Below are positions 1 to 7,603 of a stretch of DNA of 64,000 nt, in pieces. The notes under the pieces were generated by a model that saw only the letters and a list, made by a program, of their open reading frames with translations, was not told the DNA's origin and ran no database searches. The position numbers and the translations under genes were made by a program. The DNA comes from Salinimicrobium flavum. Lineage in GTDB: Bacteria; Bacteroidota; Bacteroidia; Flavobacteriales; Flavobacteriaceae. Location of the stretch: NCBI RefSeq assembly GCF_042684505.1, contig NZ_JBHULT010000008.1:1-64000 (forward strand). The letters are read 5' to 3'. How positions within the stretch are numbered: position 1 is the first letter of the stretch; every line of letters starts with the position of its first letter.

Positions 1-53
1 TGTTAAGCCTGCCGCTAGCGTTCATCCTGAGCCAGGATCAAACTCTTCATCGT
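1..53 (-). rRNA. rrs: 16S ribosomal RNA, 5' end only (gene runs off the left edge)
   Basis: The reverse complement of 36-46 is the conserved AGAGTTTGATC near the 5' end of bacterial 16S rRNA, followed by CTGGCTCAG and a Bacteroidota-like GATGAACGCTAGCGGCAGGC. Aligning that motif to E. coli position 8 puts nucleotide 1 at about 53. Only about 53 nt of the mature RNA are inside the window. Transcription is leftward from the promoters at 410-691. Confidence 0.97.
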
Positions 54-197
54 TAAATCTTAAATAAATTTACAATTACTAAGGAATTCCTCTCCGTCCC
101 GATTTACATCAGGACAAAGCTCAAAACGTTCTTCTAGTCTTAATTCTTATTTGCATTTGTTGTTTATAAAAACAACATACGCGCTGTCAATTCAATA

Positions 198-208
198 TGT
201 CAATGAAC
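198..208 (-). promoter_or_regulatory. boxA-like antitermination site in the 16S leader
   Basis: On the minus strand this reads GTTCATTGACA, 8 of 11 matches to the boxA form GCTCTTTAACA used by Nus-factor antitermination complexes in rRNA leaders. It lies between the promoters and the mature 16S 5' end, as expected. A small hairpin with arms GTTGTTT/AAACAAC sits just downstream in the leader (about 159-177). The function is inferred from position and similarity. Confidence 0.45.
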
Positions 209-409
209 TTACCCCTCTTGTGCATTCCTCTCGCTTTCGCTCGTCGGATGCAGACCGGACATCTCCCCTTAAAAAAGGGGAGAAACTATTCCTTATTCAG
301 GAGGCGTTTCTTGTGGAAATAAAAGGAGTTGAACCTTTTCTCTGTTACCCGTCCCGGGATTCCTTTTCAGTATAATTTAATGAACATTCGCTCTCGTTCT
401 AAGCGGCTG

Positions 410-439
410 CAAATATACAACCGATTTTAAAACCTGCAA
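410..439 (-). promoter_or_regulatory. rRNA operon promoter P1
   Basis: Minus strand: -33 element TTG (439-437), 19-nt spacer, -7 element TATATTTG (417-410). This matches the Bacteroidota primary-sigma consensus TTG-N17-23-TAnnTTTG. The -7 element is followed by CAGCCGCTT, which recurs at P2 and P3. It is the promoter nearest 16S and gives a leader of about 350 nt. Confidence 0.8.
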
Positions 440-500
440 GAAAAAAATTTTATTTTTTTTCAGGGAACTCCCCGAACTTGTTTTGTCACAAAAGCGGATG

Positions 501-532
501 CAAACTTACAACCTTTTCCCGTTACAACACAA
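501..532 (-). promoter_or_regulatory. rRNA operon promoter P2
   Basis: Minus strand: -33 TTG (532-530), 21-nt spacer, -7 TAAGTTTG (508-501), then CATCCGCTTT. It is similar to P1 and P3, with one base changed in the shared discriminator-region block. Confidence 0.7.
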
Positions 533-661
533 ACAAAATTTCAATCTTTTTTCAGAGAACTTGCCAACCAATCAAGGTGGGCTTTTTCGCTTTGAGACTC
601 CTGCCCTATTGGGCTCGCAACTCCCGGTCTAAAGACCCTTTGTTGTTTCTCAAAGCGGCTG

Positions 662-691
662 CAAATATACGCCTGTTTCTTTCTCCCGCAA
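662..691 (-). promoter_or_regulatory. rRNA operon promoter P3
   Basis: Minus strand: -33 TTG (691-689), 19-nt spacer, -7 TATATTTG (669-662), then CAGCCGCTTT. The -7 element and the 11 bases after it are nearly identical to P1, so the promoter block looks duplicated. Confidence 0.75.
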
Positions 692-699
692 GTCCACAA

Positions 700-1008
700 C
701 CCATCTTTTTTAAGGTTTTTTTAAGCCTGTGGAATAAGGGGCTGAAAATGTGGTTTTTGGAGGGGATTTTTTTAGATTTCTTTGAAACCCTGTCGGGGAT
801 CAAAACTGCTGACAGGGTTGATAACGAAAGGGCGAGAACCGGTAATTTGGTCGTATCGCCGTTAGCGGGTGGAGCGGCATCTTTTAAAGCGCTTCCACAT
901 AAGGCGCTTTAAAAATACAGCGGAACACGCGACCCACCAAAGCCCTTTGCGAAGGTGGGGAACGCCCACATTTAAAAAAGAAAAATTCTACTCATATATA
1001 TAATAGTA
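700..1008. other. Intergenic region between the rRNA promoters and thrS; hairpin, no credible gene
   Basis: No reading frame here looks like a protein. Positions 882-914 form an 11-bp perfect stem (TTTTAAAGCGC / GCGCTTTAAAA, 11-nt loop). About 935-958 can form a second stem (CCCACC / GGTGGG). No T-run follows the first stem, so it is not an obvious terminator. No role can be assigned. Confidence 0.5.
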
Positions 1009-1039
1009 TTGTAAAGCACCTATTATCCTGTTATCTTTG
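1009..1039 (+). promoter_or_regulatory. Promoter of the thrS-infC-rpmI-rplT operon
   Basis: -33 TTG (1009-1011), 20-nt spacer, -7 TATCTTTG (1032-1039). The transcription start would fall near 1044-1046, leaving a 5' leader of only about 11-13 nt before the ATG at 1057. That leaves little room for the long leader-based control seen on thrS in other phyla. Confidence 0.8.
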
Positions 1040-1056
1040 CAGCTTAATTGAGAACT

Positions 1057-3003
1057 ATGATAAAGATTACGTTGCCAGATGGCAGTATTAAAGAGTTTGA
1101 GAACGGCACTACTCCCCTGGAGGTAGCTAAAAGCATTAGCGAAGGACTTGCCCGGAATGTACTTTCGGCCAAATTCAACGACACGATTGTAGAATCTACC
1201 ACTCCTTTAACTACCAACGGCAGCCTTACTTTATATACCTGGAATGATGACGAGGGAAAAAAGGCTTTCTGGCATTCTTCTTCTCACGTGATGGCACAGG
1301 CCATCCAGGACCTTTATCCCGGTGCGAAACTTACCATTGGGCCGGCGATCGAGAATGGATTCTATTATGATGTGGATTTTGGCGAGCAAAAGATCTCTGA
1401 GAACGATTTTAAGAAGATCGAGGACCGCATGCTGGAAATCTCCCGTGGAAAGCATGACTTCCAAATGAGGGAAGTTTCCAAACAAGAGGCACTTGATTTC
1501 TATAAAAAGGAGAACAACCCCTTCAAAGTTGAGCTTATCGAGAACCTGGAAGACGGAACCATTACTTTTTGTGATCACGACACCTTTACTGACCTTTGCC
1601 GAGGGGGACATCTTCCCAATACGGGGGTGATCAAAGCTGTAAAGTTAATGAGTGTTGCAGGAGCGTACTGGAGAGGGGATGAAAAGAATCCGCAGCTTAC
1701 AAGGGTCTACGGAATTTCATTTCCCAAACAGAAAGACCTGAAGGAATATCTGGAATTATTGGAGGAAGCCAAAAAAAGAGACCACCGAAAGCTCGGAAAA
1801 GAACTCGAATTGTTCACTTTTTCACAGAAAGTAGGTCAGGGGCTGCCATTATGGCTACCTAAAGGTGCAGCTTTAAGAGAGCGCCTGGAGAACTTCCTGA
1901 AAAAGGCTCAAAAAAGAGCCGGCTATGAAATGGTAGTTACTCCTCATATTGGCCATAAAGAATTGTATGTGACCTCGGGTCATTATGAGAAATACGGGGA
2001 AGACAGTTTCCAGCCTATCAAAACCCCGAATGAAGGGGAGGAATTTTTACTGAAACCCATGAACTGCCCTCACCACTGTGAGATCTACAACAACGGGCAC
2101 TGGAGCTACAAAGATCTCCCCAAAAGATTTGCCGAATTCGGAACTGTTTATCGCTACGAGCAAAGCGGGGAATTACATGGCTTGACCAGGGTTCGGGGCT
2201 TTACCCAGGATGACGCCCATATTTTCTGTACACCCGATCAATTGGATTCAGAATTTAAAAAGGTGATCGACCTTACCTTATATGTGTTCAATTCTTTAGG
2301 ATTTGAAAATTTCACTGCGCAGGTATCTTTAAGGGATCCTGAGAACAAGGAAAAATATATAGGATCTGACGAAAACTGGGAAAAAGCGGAGAGTGCTATC
2401 ATCAATGCAGCCAGGGAAAAGGGGCTAAACTTCGTGATTGAGACCGGGGAAGCCGCTTTCTACGGCCCAAAGCTAGACTTTATGGTGAAGGATGCCCTGG
2501 GAAGACAATGGCAATTGGGAACCATTCAGGTAGATTATAACCTTCCCGAAAGATTTAATCTTACCTATAAGGGAAGTGATAATGAAATGCACCGCCCGGT
2601 GATGATTCACAGGGCTCCTTTTGGAAGTATGGAACGCTTTGTAGCTATCCTGCTGGAACATACGGCCGGAAATTTCCCTCTTTGGCTAATGCCGGAACAG
2701 GCTATTATTCTCTCTCTCAGTGAGAAATATGAAAAATACAGCCAAAAAGTTTTAACTTTGTTGGAAAATCACGAAATTCGCGCCCTTACAGACAACCGAA
2801 ACGAGACCATTGGGAAGAAAATTCGGGAAGCTGAAGTGAACAAAGTTCCGTATATGCTGATCGTTGGAGAGCAGGAGGCAGAAAATGGAACGGTTTCTGT
2901 ACGTAGACACGGGGAAGGCGATATTGGCACTATGTCGGTTGAAGACTTCGCAGAAATCATAAATAAAGAAGTAAACAGTACTTTAAAATCATTTGAAGTT
3001 TAA
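1057..3003 (+). CDS. thrS: Threonine--tRNA ligase
   Basis: Charges tRNA-Thr in the cytoplasm and edits mischarged Ser. The protein has 648 residues, normal for the family. Order: N-terminal TGS domain (about 1-60), editing domain with an HSSSH metal/catalytic motif near 74 and CRGGH further on, class II catalytic core (RYEQSG, motif 2 RVRGFTQDD) and a C-terminal anticodon-binding domain. The zinc ligands of the active site appear intact: Cys in MNCPHH, His in DDAHIF, His in MIHRAP. I chose ATG 1057 over the in-frame TTG at 1048, because 1048 would sit almost on the transcription start implied by the promoter. It is the first gene of a translation operon; infC follows after 16 nt. Confidence 0.97.
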   Translation: MIKITLPDGSIKEFENGTTPLEVAKSISEGLARNVLSAKFNDTIVESTTPLTTNGSLTLYTWNDDEGKKAFWHSSSHVMAQAIQDLYPGAKLTIGPAIENGFYYDVDFGEQKISENDFKKIEDRMLEISRGKHDFQMREVSKQEALDFYKKENNPFKVELIENLEDGTITFCDHDTFTDLCRGGHLPNTGVIKAVKLMSVAGAYWRGDEKNPQLTRVYGISFPKQKDLKEYLELLEEAKKRDHRKLGKELELFTFSQKVGQGLPLWLPKGAALRERLENFLKKAQKRAGYEMVVTPHIGHKELYVTSGHYEKYGEDSFQPIKTPNEGEEFLLKPMNCPHHCEIYNNGHWSYKDLPKRFAEFGTVYRYEQSGELHGLTRVRGFTQDDAHIFCTPDQLDSEFKKVIDLTLYVFNSLGFENFTAQVSLRDPENKEKYIGSDENWEKAESAIINAAREKGLNFVIETGEAAFYGPKLDFMVKDALGRQWQLGTIQVDYNLPERFNLTYKGSDNEMHRPVMIHRAPFGSMERFVAILLEHTAGNFPLWLMPEQAIILSLSEKYEKYSQKVLTLLENHEIRALTDNRNETIGKKIREAEVNKVPYMLIVGEQEAENGTVSVRRHGEGDIGTMSVEDFAEIINKEVNSTLKSFEV

Positions 3004-3019
3004 TTTAAATATTTGAGCC

Positions 3020-3577
3020 ATAGCAATACGTAGAAAAAGATCAAGAAGACCTCTTAGAGAAATCAAAGAAGATCCGCACAAAATTAACGGTAAGATCCGT
3101 GCGGAGGAAGTTCGCCTCGTAGGCGATAATGTGGAGATGGGTGTATATCCTCTCAAAAAAGCTTTAGCCATTGCTGAAGAACAGGAACTGGACCTGGTGG
3201 AAATCTCTCCCAACGCCAAACCTCCTGTAGCCAAAGTAATGGATTACAAGAAGTTTCTCTACGAACAGAAAAAACGTGAAAAAGCGCTTAAAGCCAAAGC
3301 CACACAGGTTGTGGTAAAGGAAATACGTTTTGGACCGAATACTGATGATCATGACTATGAGTTTAAGAAGAGGAATGCTGAAAAGTTCCTGAAGGACGGT
3401 GCCAAATTAAAAGCCTTTGTATTCTTTAAAGGACGTTCTATCGTTTTCAAGGAACAGGGGGAAATTCTCTTGTTACGCCTTGCCCAGGATTTAGAAGAAG
3501 TTGGAAAAGTGGAACAAATGCCGAAGCTTGAAGGAAAGCGAATGACGATGTTCCTCTCTCCGCGCAAAACCAAATAA
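3020..3577 (+). CDS. infC: Translation initiation factor IF-3, with an AUA start codon
   Basis: IF-3 binds the 30S subunit and checks start-codon/initiator-tRNA pairing. The first in-frame ATG (3131) would delete about 37 conserved residues, including KIRAEEVRLVG. Reading back, the frame is open to a TGA at 3014. Only GCC, ATA (3020), GCA and ATA (3026) precede the conserved Arg/Lys-rich start. Starting at ATA 3020 gives MAIRRKRSRRP..., the usual flavobacterial N-terminus, and a 185-residue protein of normal length. E. coli infC uses AUU, a rare start through which IF-3 represses its own translation; AUA here implies the same autocontrol (inference). N-domain about 15-85, C-domain about 95-180. 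Confidence 0.93.
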   Translation: MAIRRKRSRRPLREIKEDPHKINGKIRAEEVRLVGDNVEMGVYPLKKALAIAEEQELDLVEISPNAKPPVAKVMDYKKFLYEQKKREKALKAKATQVVVKEIRFGPNTDDHDYEFKKRNAEKFLKDGAKLKAFVFFKGRSIVFKEQGEILLLRLAQDLEEVGKVEQMPKLEGKRMTMFLSPRKTK

Positions 3578-3643
3578 CACACTTAGAAATTTCAAATTTT
3601 TAAGTTTACAATAATTAGTGAGATAATTAAAAAGAAGGACACA

Positions 3644-3841
3644 ATGCCTAAAATGAAGACGAAGTCCAGTGCCAAAAAGCGTTTTAAGCTTACCGGTACC
3701 GGAAAAATTAAAAGAAAGCATGCGTTTAAAAGTCACATCTTAACAAAGAAGACCAAAAAACAAAAGCTTGCGTTGACTCACAGCACTTTGGTGCATGAAG
3801 CCGACGAAAAAAATATCAAACTTCAATTACGTTTAAAGTAA
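3644..3841 (+). CDS. rpmI: 50S ribosomal protein L35
   Basis: A 65-residue, very basic protein beginning MPKMKTKSSAKKRFK with the family signature KLTGTGKIKRKHAFKSH. Normal full length. It is a structural protein of the large subunit. It lies 66 nt after infC and 120 nt before rplT in the conserved infC-rpmI-rplT order. Confidence 0.97.
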   Translation: MPKMKTKSSAKKRFKLTGTGKIKRKHAFKSHILTKKTKKQKLALTHSTLVHEADEKNIKLQLRLK

Positions 3842-3961
3842 TTGGACCTTTGATGGTTTACCAAATTTAATAACCCTGGAGTTGGGCAAATAAAAGTATT
3901 CAGAATTCAAAATTCAAAATTTTGAATGTATGGGTCGCCTGCTACAAAAAAATTTAAAAAT

Positions 3962-4306
3962 ATGCCAAGATCAGTAAATTCAGTTGCAAAGAGAGCCAGA
4001 AGAAAAAAGGTTCTTAAGCAAGCAAAAGGTTACTTTGGACGTCGTAAAAACGTTTGGACAGTAGCTAAAAACGCGGTTGACAAAGCAATGTTATATGCTT
4101 ACAGAGACCGTAAGACCAAGAAAAGAAATTTCCGTTCACTATGGATCATCCGTATCAACGCTGGTGCCCGTATGCACGGAATGTCTTATTCGCAGTTCAT
4201 GGGGAAAGTGAAAGCCGCCGGAATCGAATTGAACCGTAAGGTTCTTGCAGATTTGGCGATGAACCACCCTGATGCGTTCGAAGCTATCGTCAAAAAAGTA
4301 AAGTAA
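3962..4306 (+). CDS. rplT: 50S ribosomal protein L20
   Basis: A 114-residue protein starting MPRSVNSVAKRARRKK. It is an assembly protein of the large subunit and, in other bacteria, a repressor of this operon. The frame is open from an ATG at 3926, but that start would add 12 non-conserved residues, so 3962 is used. The 120-nt gap after rpmI contains an AT-rich inverted repeat (AATTCAAAATTTTGAAT, about 3909-3926) that could be a leader element; L20 binding there is only a guess. Last gene of the operon, followed by a strong terminator. Confidence 0.96.
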   Translation: MPRSVNSVAKRARRKKVLKQAKGYFGRRKNVWTVAKNAVDKAMLYAYRDRKTKKRNFRSLWIIRINAGARMHGMSYSQFMGKVKAAGIELNRKVLADLAMNHPDAFEAIVKKVK

Positions 4307-4330
4307 TTAAAAATTTTATCTCACTATAGA

Positions 4331-4358
4331 AAGATCCCGTTCGAAAGAGCGGGATCTT
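4331..4358 (+). terminator. Rho-independent terminator of the thrS-rplT operon
   Basis: 12-bp stem (4331-4342 with 4347-4358, one G-U pair) closed by a GAAA tetraloop and followed by TTGTTTT. It lies 25 nt after the rplT stop. Confidence 0.93.
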
Positions 4359-4437
4359 TTGTTTTAATCAGATTTTGAGTTTTTTTGCCACGAATTCACT
4401 AATGAATTATGTTTTCTTTCTGCGGAAGGGTTCTTTT

Positions 4438-4516
4438 GTCATTCAGAACGGAGCGCAGCAGAGTGATGAATCTCCTGACCAGGCACAAGCAAGGATTCCT
4501 CCTGCGTCGGAATGAC
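4438..4516. repeat. Dispersed palindromic repeat, GTCATTC-ended (solo copy)
   Basis: 79-bp element bounded by GTCATTC and GAATGAC. Internally it has AGAACGGAGCGCAGC at one side and CCTCCTGCGTCGG at the other. It is the same family as the arrays at 52378-52679 and 53064-53259, in the opposite orientation. A further GAATGAC-like end lies at about 4580. The rest of 4359-4590 has no gene. Confidence 0.75.
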
Positions 4517-4590
4517 AATATCCCGAAAGGATCCTGAAACAAGTTCAGGATTACGGTTCTTTCTTCCTGCGTGGTGGGAATGACAAAGAT

Positions 4591-5028
4591 TTATTTCTCC
4601 CCCATAATAGTAAGAACCAGTTTCCTGCTGCCGCCGTTGTTCCTGTGTTCACATAAATAAATTCCCTGCCATGTCCCAAGATTCAATTTACCGCGGGTGA
4701 TGGGAATTTGTAGTGAGGTATCGAGTAAAGAAGATTTGATATGTGCAGGCATATCGTCTGGACCCTCCAGGGTGTGTTTGTAGTAAGGCTGATTTTCAGG
4801 CACCATTTTATTAAAGTGGCTTTCAAAATCCTCTCTCACGGTAGGATCGGCATTTTCATTTATGGTAAGGCCGGCGGAAGTGTGTTTAATGAAGATCTGA
4901 AGAAAACCTACAGAGATCTCTTTTAACTCCGGAATTTGTTCCACCACCTCCTCTGTTACCAAATGAAAGCCTCTTGGTTTAGCCGAAAGTTTTATTTCCT
5001 TCTGAAAAATATAATCCAAATTTCCCAT
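4591..5028 (-). CDS. YjbQ / UPF0047 family protein
   Basis: 145 residues, the usual length of the YjbQ family. These small soluble proteins assemble as trimers; E. coli YjbQ has weak thiamine-phosphate synthase activity, but the physiological role is not settled. Visible family motifs are IKHTSAGLTINEN, DFE.HFN and GTWQGIYLCEHR, the last carrying the conserved histidine. ATG 5028 is preferred; the TTG two codons upstream (5034) is less likely. Single gene with an 84-nt gap downstream. Confidence 0.88.
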   Translation of the reverse strand: MGNLDYIFQKEIKLSAKPRGFHLVTEEVVEQIPELKEISVGFLQIFIKHTSAGLTINENADPTVREDFESHFNKMVPENQPYYKHTLEGPDDMPAHIKSSLLDTSLQIPITRGKLNLGTWQGIYLCEHRNNGGSRKLVLTIMGEK

Positions 5029-5118
5029 TTTCAATACCTATGATTTTTCGGTTTTCATTTTTTAATCTGGTCAAAATCTTTCGATCGCCGATGACTCCTT
5101 AATAGGAAGTGCTTAGAA

Positions 5119-6225
5119 TCAGGGTGTATCTTGAATGTTTTTATGATCTACTTCTGTAACTACCATTTCTGAAGCTGTTTCATTGGCATCTTCCTTATTA
5201 GTCTCCAAATAGTCTTTCACGTATAATTCTTCAATAATCACTATAAGTGCAGCAAGAATTGGAGTAGCCATTATAAGTCCGAGAATTCCTGTAAGCACTC
5301 CTAAAAGTACCATCCAGAAAAGAGTAAGCGCGGGAGGGAGATGAACCATCTTCTTTTCGATCATAGGAGTAATTAAGTAACTTTCTACTATCTGAATACC
5401 GAAATAAAGTATAAGAACATAAATAAACATATTACCTCCCTGCATTAAAGCAATCAATACTGCGGGTGCCAGAGCCAGATAAGGACCAATATTGGGGATA
5501 AATGAGAATAAAGCAGCTATTAAGGCCAGTGCATAAGGCATAGGCATTCCTAGAATTTCGAGACCAATGGCAGTAAAAACCCCCACTACTAACATGGAGA
5601 TCAATTTGGCCATCATCCAAAGGCTAAGGGAATATTGTGTCTTCTCCATTACTTCTCTTAATCGCGGACGAAAATCTACCGGAAACAACCTGGTAAAACC
5701 TTTCGTATAAATACCTGGACTTGAGGCCAAAAAAATTCCGGTTACAATGATGATAAAGAAATTTGCTATAGCACCAACGGTTGTCGAAAACGAGCCGACG
5801 ATCCGGGACATTACTTCTTCCCTGTTTTCTAACAGGGCGCCAAGATCAGAAGGAAGTTCTTCAAATAAACTTCGCCCAATAGATGTTTCTTTTATCTTAT
5901 CTCTAAGATTCTGAAGAGACCGGGGTAAAGTATCAGTCATATCCTGTACCTGCTCAACCATAGAGGGGCCTATTAATCTAATTATCAGATACAAAATCCC
6001 CGTCATGAAAAGCAGAATGAGAAATAAGGCCAATCCATATTTTAGTGGTGTCTTACTAACTATCCAGCTGGAAGCAAAATTTAGCAATACTGAAAAAAAG
6101 ATACCCGCAAAGACTAACAGGAAAAAATTAGCGTGAAAAATAAGAAGAGCGAAAGCTGAAAGCATCAGCAATGCGATAAAAATCGTTTTAGTGGTCTTTT
6201 TGTTGAAGTTATCTGATTTATCCAT
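5119..6225 (-). CDS. AI-2E family transporter (PF01594 permease)
   Basis: Inner-membrane protein of 368 residues with about eight hydrophobic segments: two near the N-terminus, a long soluble stretch about 85-150, then clustered segments to about 340. Family features include the glycine/proline-rich stretch FIPNIGPYLALAPAV and the GILGLIMATPILAALIVI segment near the end. The family includes autoinducer-2 exporters and Na+/H+ antiporters, so the substrate cannot be told. The charged C-terminal tail (from about 345) is not conserved. Separated by 27 nt from the upstream exported protein. Confidence 0.88.
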   Translation of the reverse strand: MDKSDNFNKKTTKTIFIALLMLSAFALLIFHANFFLLVFAGIFFSVLLNFASSWIVSKTPLKYGLALFLILLFMTGILYLIIRLIGPSMVEQVQDMTDTLPRSLQNLRDKIKETSIGRSLFEELPSDLGALLENREEVMSRIVGSFSTTVGAIANFFIIIVTGIFLASSPGIYTKGFTRLFPVDFRPRLREVMEKTQYSLSLWMMAKLISMLVVGVFTAIGLEILGMPMPYALALIAALFSFIPNIGPYLALAPAVLIALMQGGNMFIYVLILYFGIQIVESYLITPMIEKKMVHLPPALTLFWMVLLGVLTGILGLIMATPILAALIVIIEELYVKDYLETNKEDANETASEMVVTEVDHKNIQDTP

Positions 6226-6252
6226 AGATGAGTAAAGATAGGAATTACTCCC

Positions 6253-7503
6253 CTAGGTTTTTTGTTTCTGTTTTTTGGCAGCGGGAAAAAGTACGTTGTT
6301 TAGGATGAGGCGGTATCCCGGGGAGGTAGGATGCAGTTCCAGTTCAGTTTTTGGATCTCCCACCATGTGCTGATAATCTTCGGGATCATGGCCTCCGTAA
6401 AATGTGAAAAATCCGCTTCCCTTTATTCCATGCAAATATCTCGCTTCCCCGTTTATCTTATTCTCCCCCAACACTAACACAGTGGGTTTAATGGTTGCGG
6501 GATCATACGCTGTAGTTTGCCCCATAAAACCCTTCACCAGCATGGTATGGTTCTGAGTGAGCATAGTGGGAATAGGATCCCATTTTGCAGAGAATTCCAT
6601 AAGGGTAAAATAATCCACATCCATGGGAACTTTTCTTTTGTTGGTCATATCAATTGAAGAAAATTCATAGACCATGGGATCCCGTTCAAGCACGAAATCT
6701 GTAAAAGCGAAACTTTTACTGTAGTCTATACTTTTTTGATAATCGGGGTCACTGGGATCGCCATCGAACATAGGTTCAGCAATATCCACGCCTTCTGCAG
6801 CAAGAGCAATATCAAAACTGTCTGTTGCACTGCACATGGCAAACATGAACCCACCGCCAACCACATAATCCCTGATCTTAAGGGCCACCGCCAGTTTCTC
6901 CTCAGAAACCTTGTCATATCCCACCCGGGCAGCAAGGGCTTCGGCTTCTTTTTTATCTTCAATATACCATGGTGCTGTACGGTATGCGCGGTAAAATTTT
7001 CCATATTGCCCGGTAAAATCTTCATGATGCAGGTGCAACCAGTCGAAAAGCAATAAGGCATCGTTAAGGACTTCCTCGTCATAGATGGTCTCATAGGGAA
7101 TTTCAGCATAAGTAAGCACCATGGTCACGGCATCATCCCAGGGTTTATTTCCTTCAGGGGAATAAACCGCGATCCTTGGAGCTTTCTCCAACAGGACAGC
7201 CTCCATATTCTGCGACGGACTACTGATCTCTTCCAGGATCTCTCCGGTTTTCTGATCACTCAACACCTCAAAAGAAACTCCGCGAATTCGACATTCTTTT
7301 CTTACCTCTTCAGAATCGGGCATAAGGAAAGAACCTCCCCTGTAATTCAGGAGCCACTGTACATTTACCTTCTTTTCCAGCAACCAGTAGGTAATTCCGT
7401 AGGCTTTTAAATGGTTTTTCTGGGTTTCAGCATCCATAGGAATAAGGATCTGTGATGAAAAAGCCGGAATAGAAATCAGGAATATGAGGACCGGAAGGAT
7501 CAT
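6253..7503 (-). CDS. Conserved exported flavobacterial protein of unknown function (often mislabelled 'asparagine synthetase B')
   Basis: 416 residues from ATG 7503. The frame opens at 7638, but a start there would overlap dnaB, and 7503 gives a clean signal peptide (MILPVLIFLISIPAFSS). The mature part begins QILIPMDAEXQKNHLKAYGI. It contains VLTYAEIPYETIYDEEVL and GGGFMFAMCSATDSFDIALAAEG, which resemble a GATase-like or ThuA-like alpha/beta fold (weak impression). It has neither the N-terminal Cys glutaminase domain nor the ATP-pyrophosphatase motif of real asparagine synthetase, so that name, which I recall from databases for close relatives, is unsupported. Sits between dnaB and a permease. 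Its start codon follows the dnaB terminator by about 10 nt. Confidence 0.8.
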   Translation of the reverse strand: MILPVLIFLISIPAFSSQILIPMDAETQKNHLKAYGITYWLLEKKVNVQWLLNYRGGSFLMPDSEEVRKECRIRGVSFEVLSDQKTGEILEEISSPSQNMEAVLLEKAPRIAVYSPEGNKPWDDAVTMVLTYAEIPYETIYDEEVLNDALLLFDWLHLHHEDFTGQYGKFYRAYRTAPWYIEDKKEAEALAARVGYDKVSEEKLAVALKIRDYVVGGGFMFAMCSATDSFDIALAAEGVDIAEPMFDGDPSDPDYQKSIDYSKSFAFTDFVLERDPMVYEFSSIDMTNKRKVPMDVDYFTLMEFSAKWDPIPTMLTQNHTMLVKGFMGQTTAYDPATIKPTVLVLGENKINGEARYLHGIKGSGFFTFYGGHDPEDYQHMVGDPKTELELHPTSPGYRLILNNVLFPAAKKQKQKT

Positions 7504-7519
7504 ATATCTTACAAAAAAA

Positions 7520-7547
7520 CCGGATCGGGAAGAACTCCCTGATCCGG
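7520..7547 (-). terminator. Terminator/attenuator hairpin after dnaB
   Basis: Arms CCGGATC (7520-7526) and GATCCGG (7541-7547), extended by GGGA/TCCC around one bulged base. On the minus strand it is followed by TTTTTTT (7519-7513). The next gene's ATG is at 7503, so the hairpin lies inside that gene's upstream region and may also act as an attenuator. Confidence 0.8.
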
Positions 7548-7603
7548 TTTTCGGTTTATTAAAAACAAAAGAATTTTTTCCGGATATCCGGAAATCAGAG
7601 TTT

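Noticed and set aside
151..375. Open frame of 74 codons in the 16S leader
   Set aside because: Lies in the rRNA leader on the opposite strand, has no family resemblance and contains the complement of promoter P1's surroundings; no promoter serves it.
478..912. Open frame of 144 codons over promoters P2 and P3
   Set aside because: Overlaps the rRNA promoters and a hairpin; composition is not protein-like.
3131..3577. infC starting at ATG 3131
   Set aside because: Would delete about 37 N-terminal residues conserved in IF-3; the upstream codons encode them in frame.
7578..7593. Perfect palindrome TTCCGGATATCCGGAA as a terminator
   Set aside because: A hairpin would have no loop and the adjacent 7520-7547 hairpin is a better terminator; may still be a protein-binding dyad.
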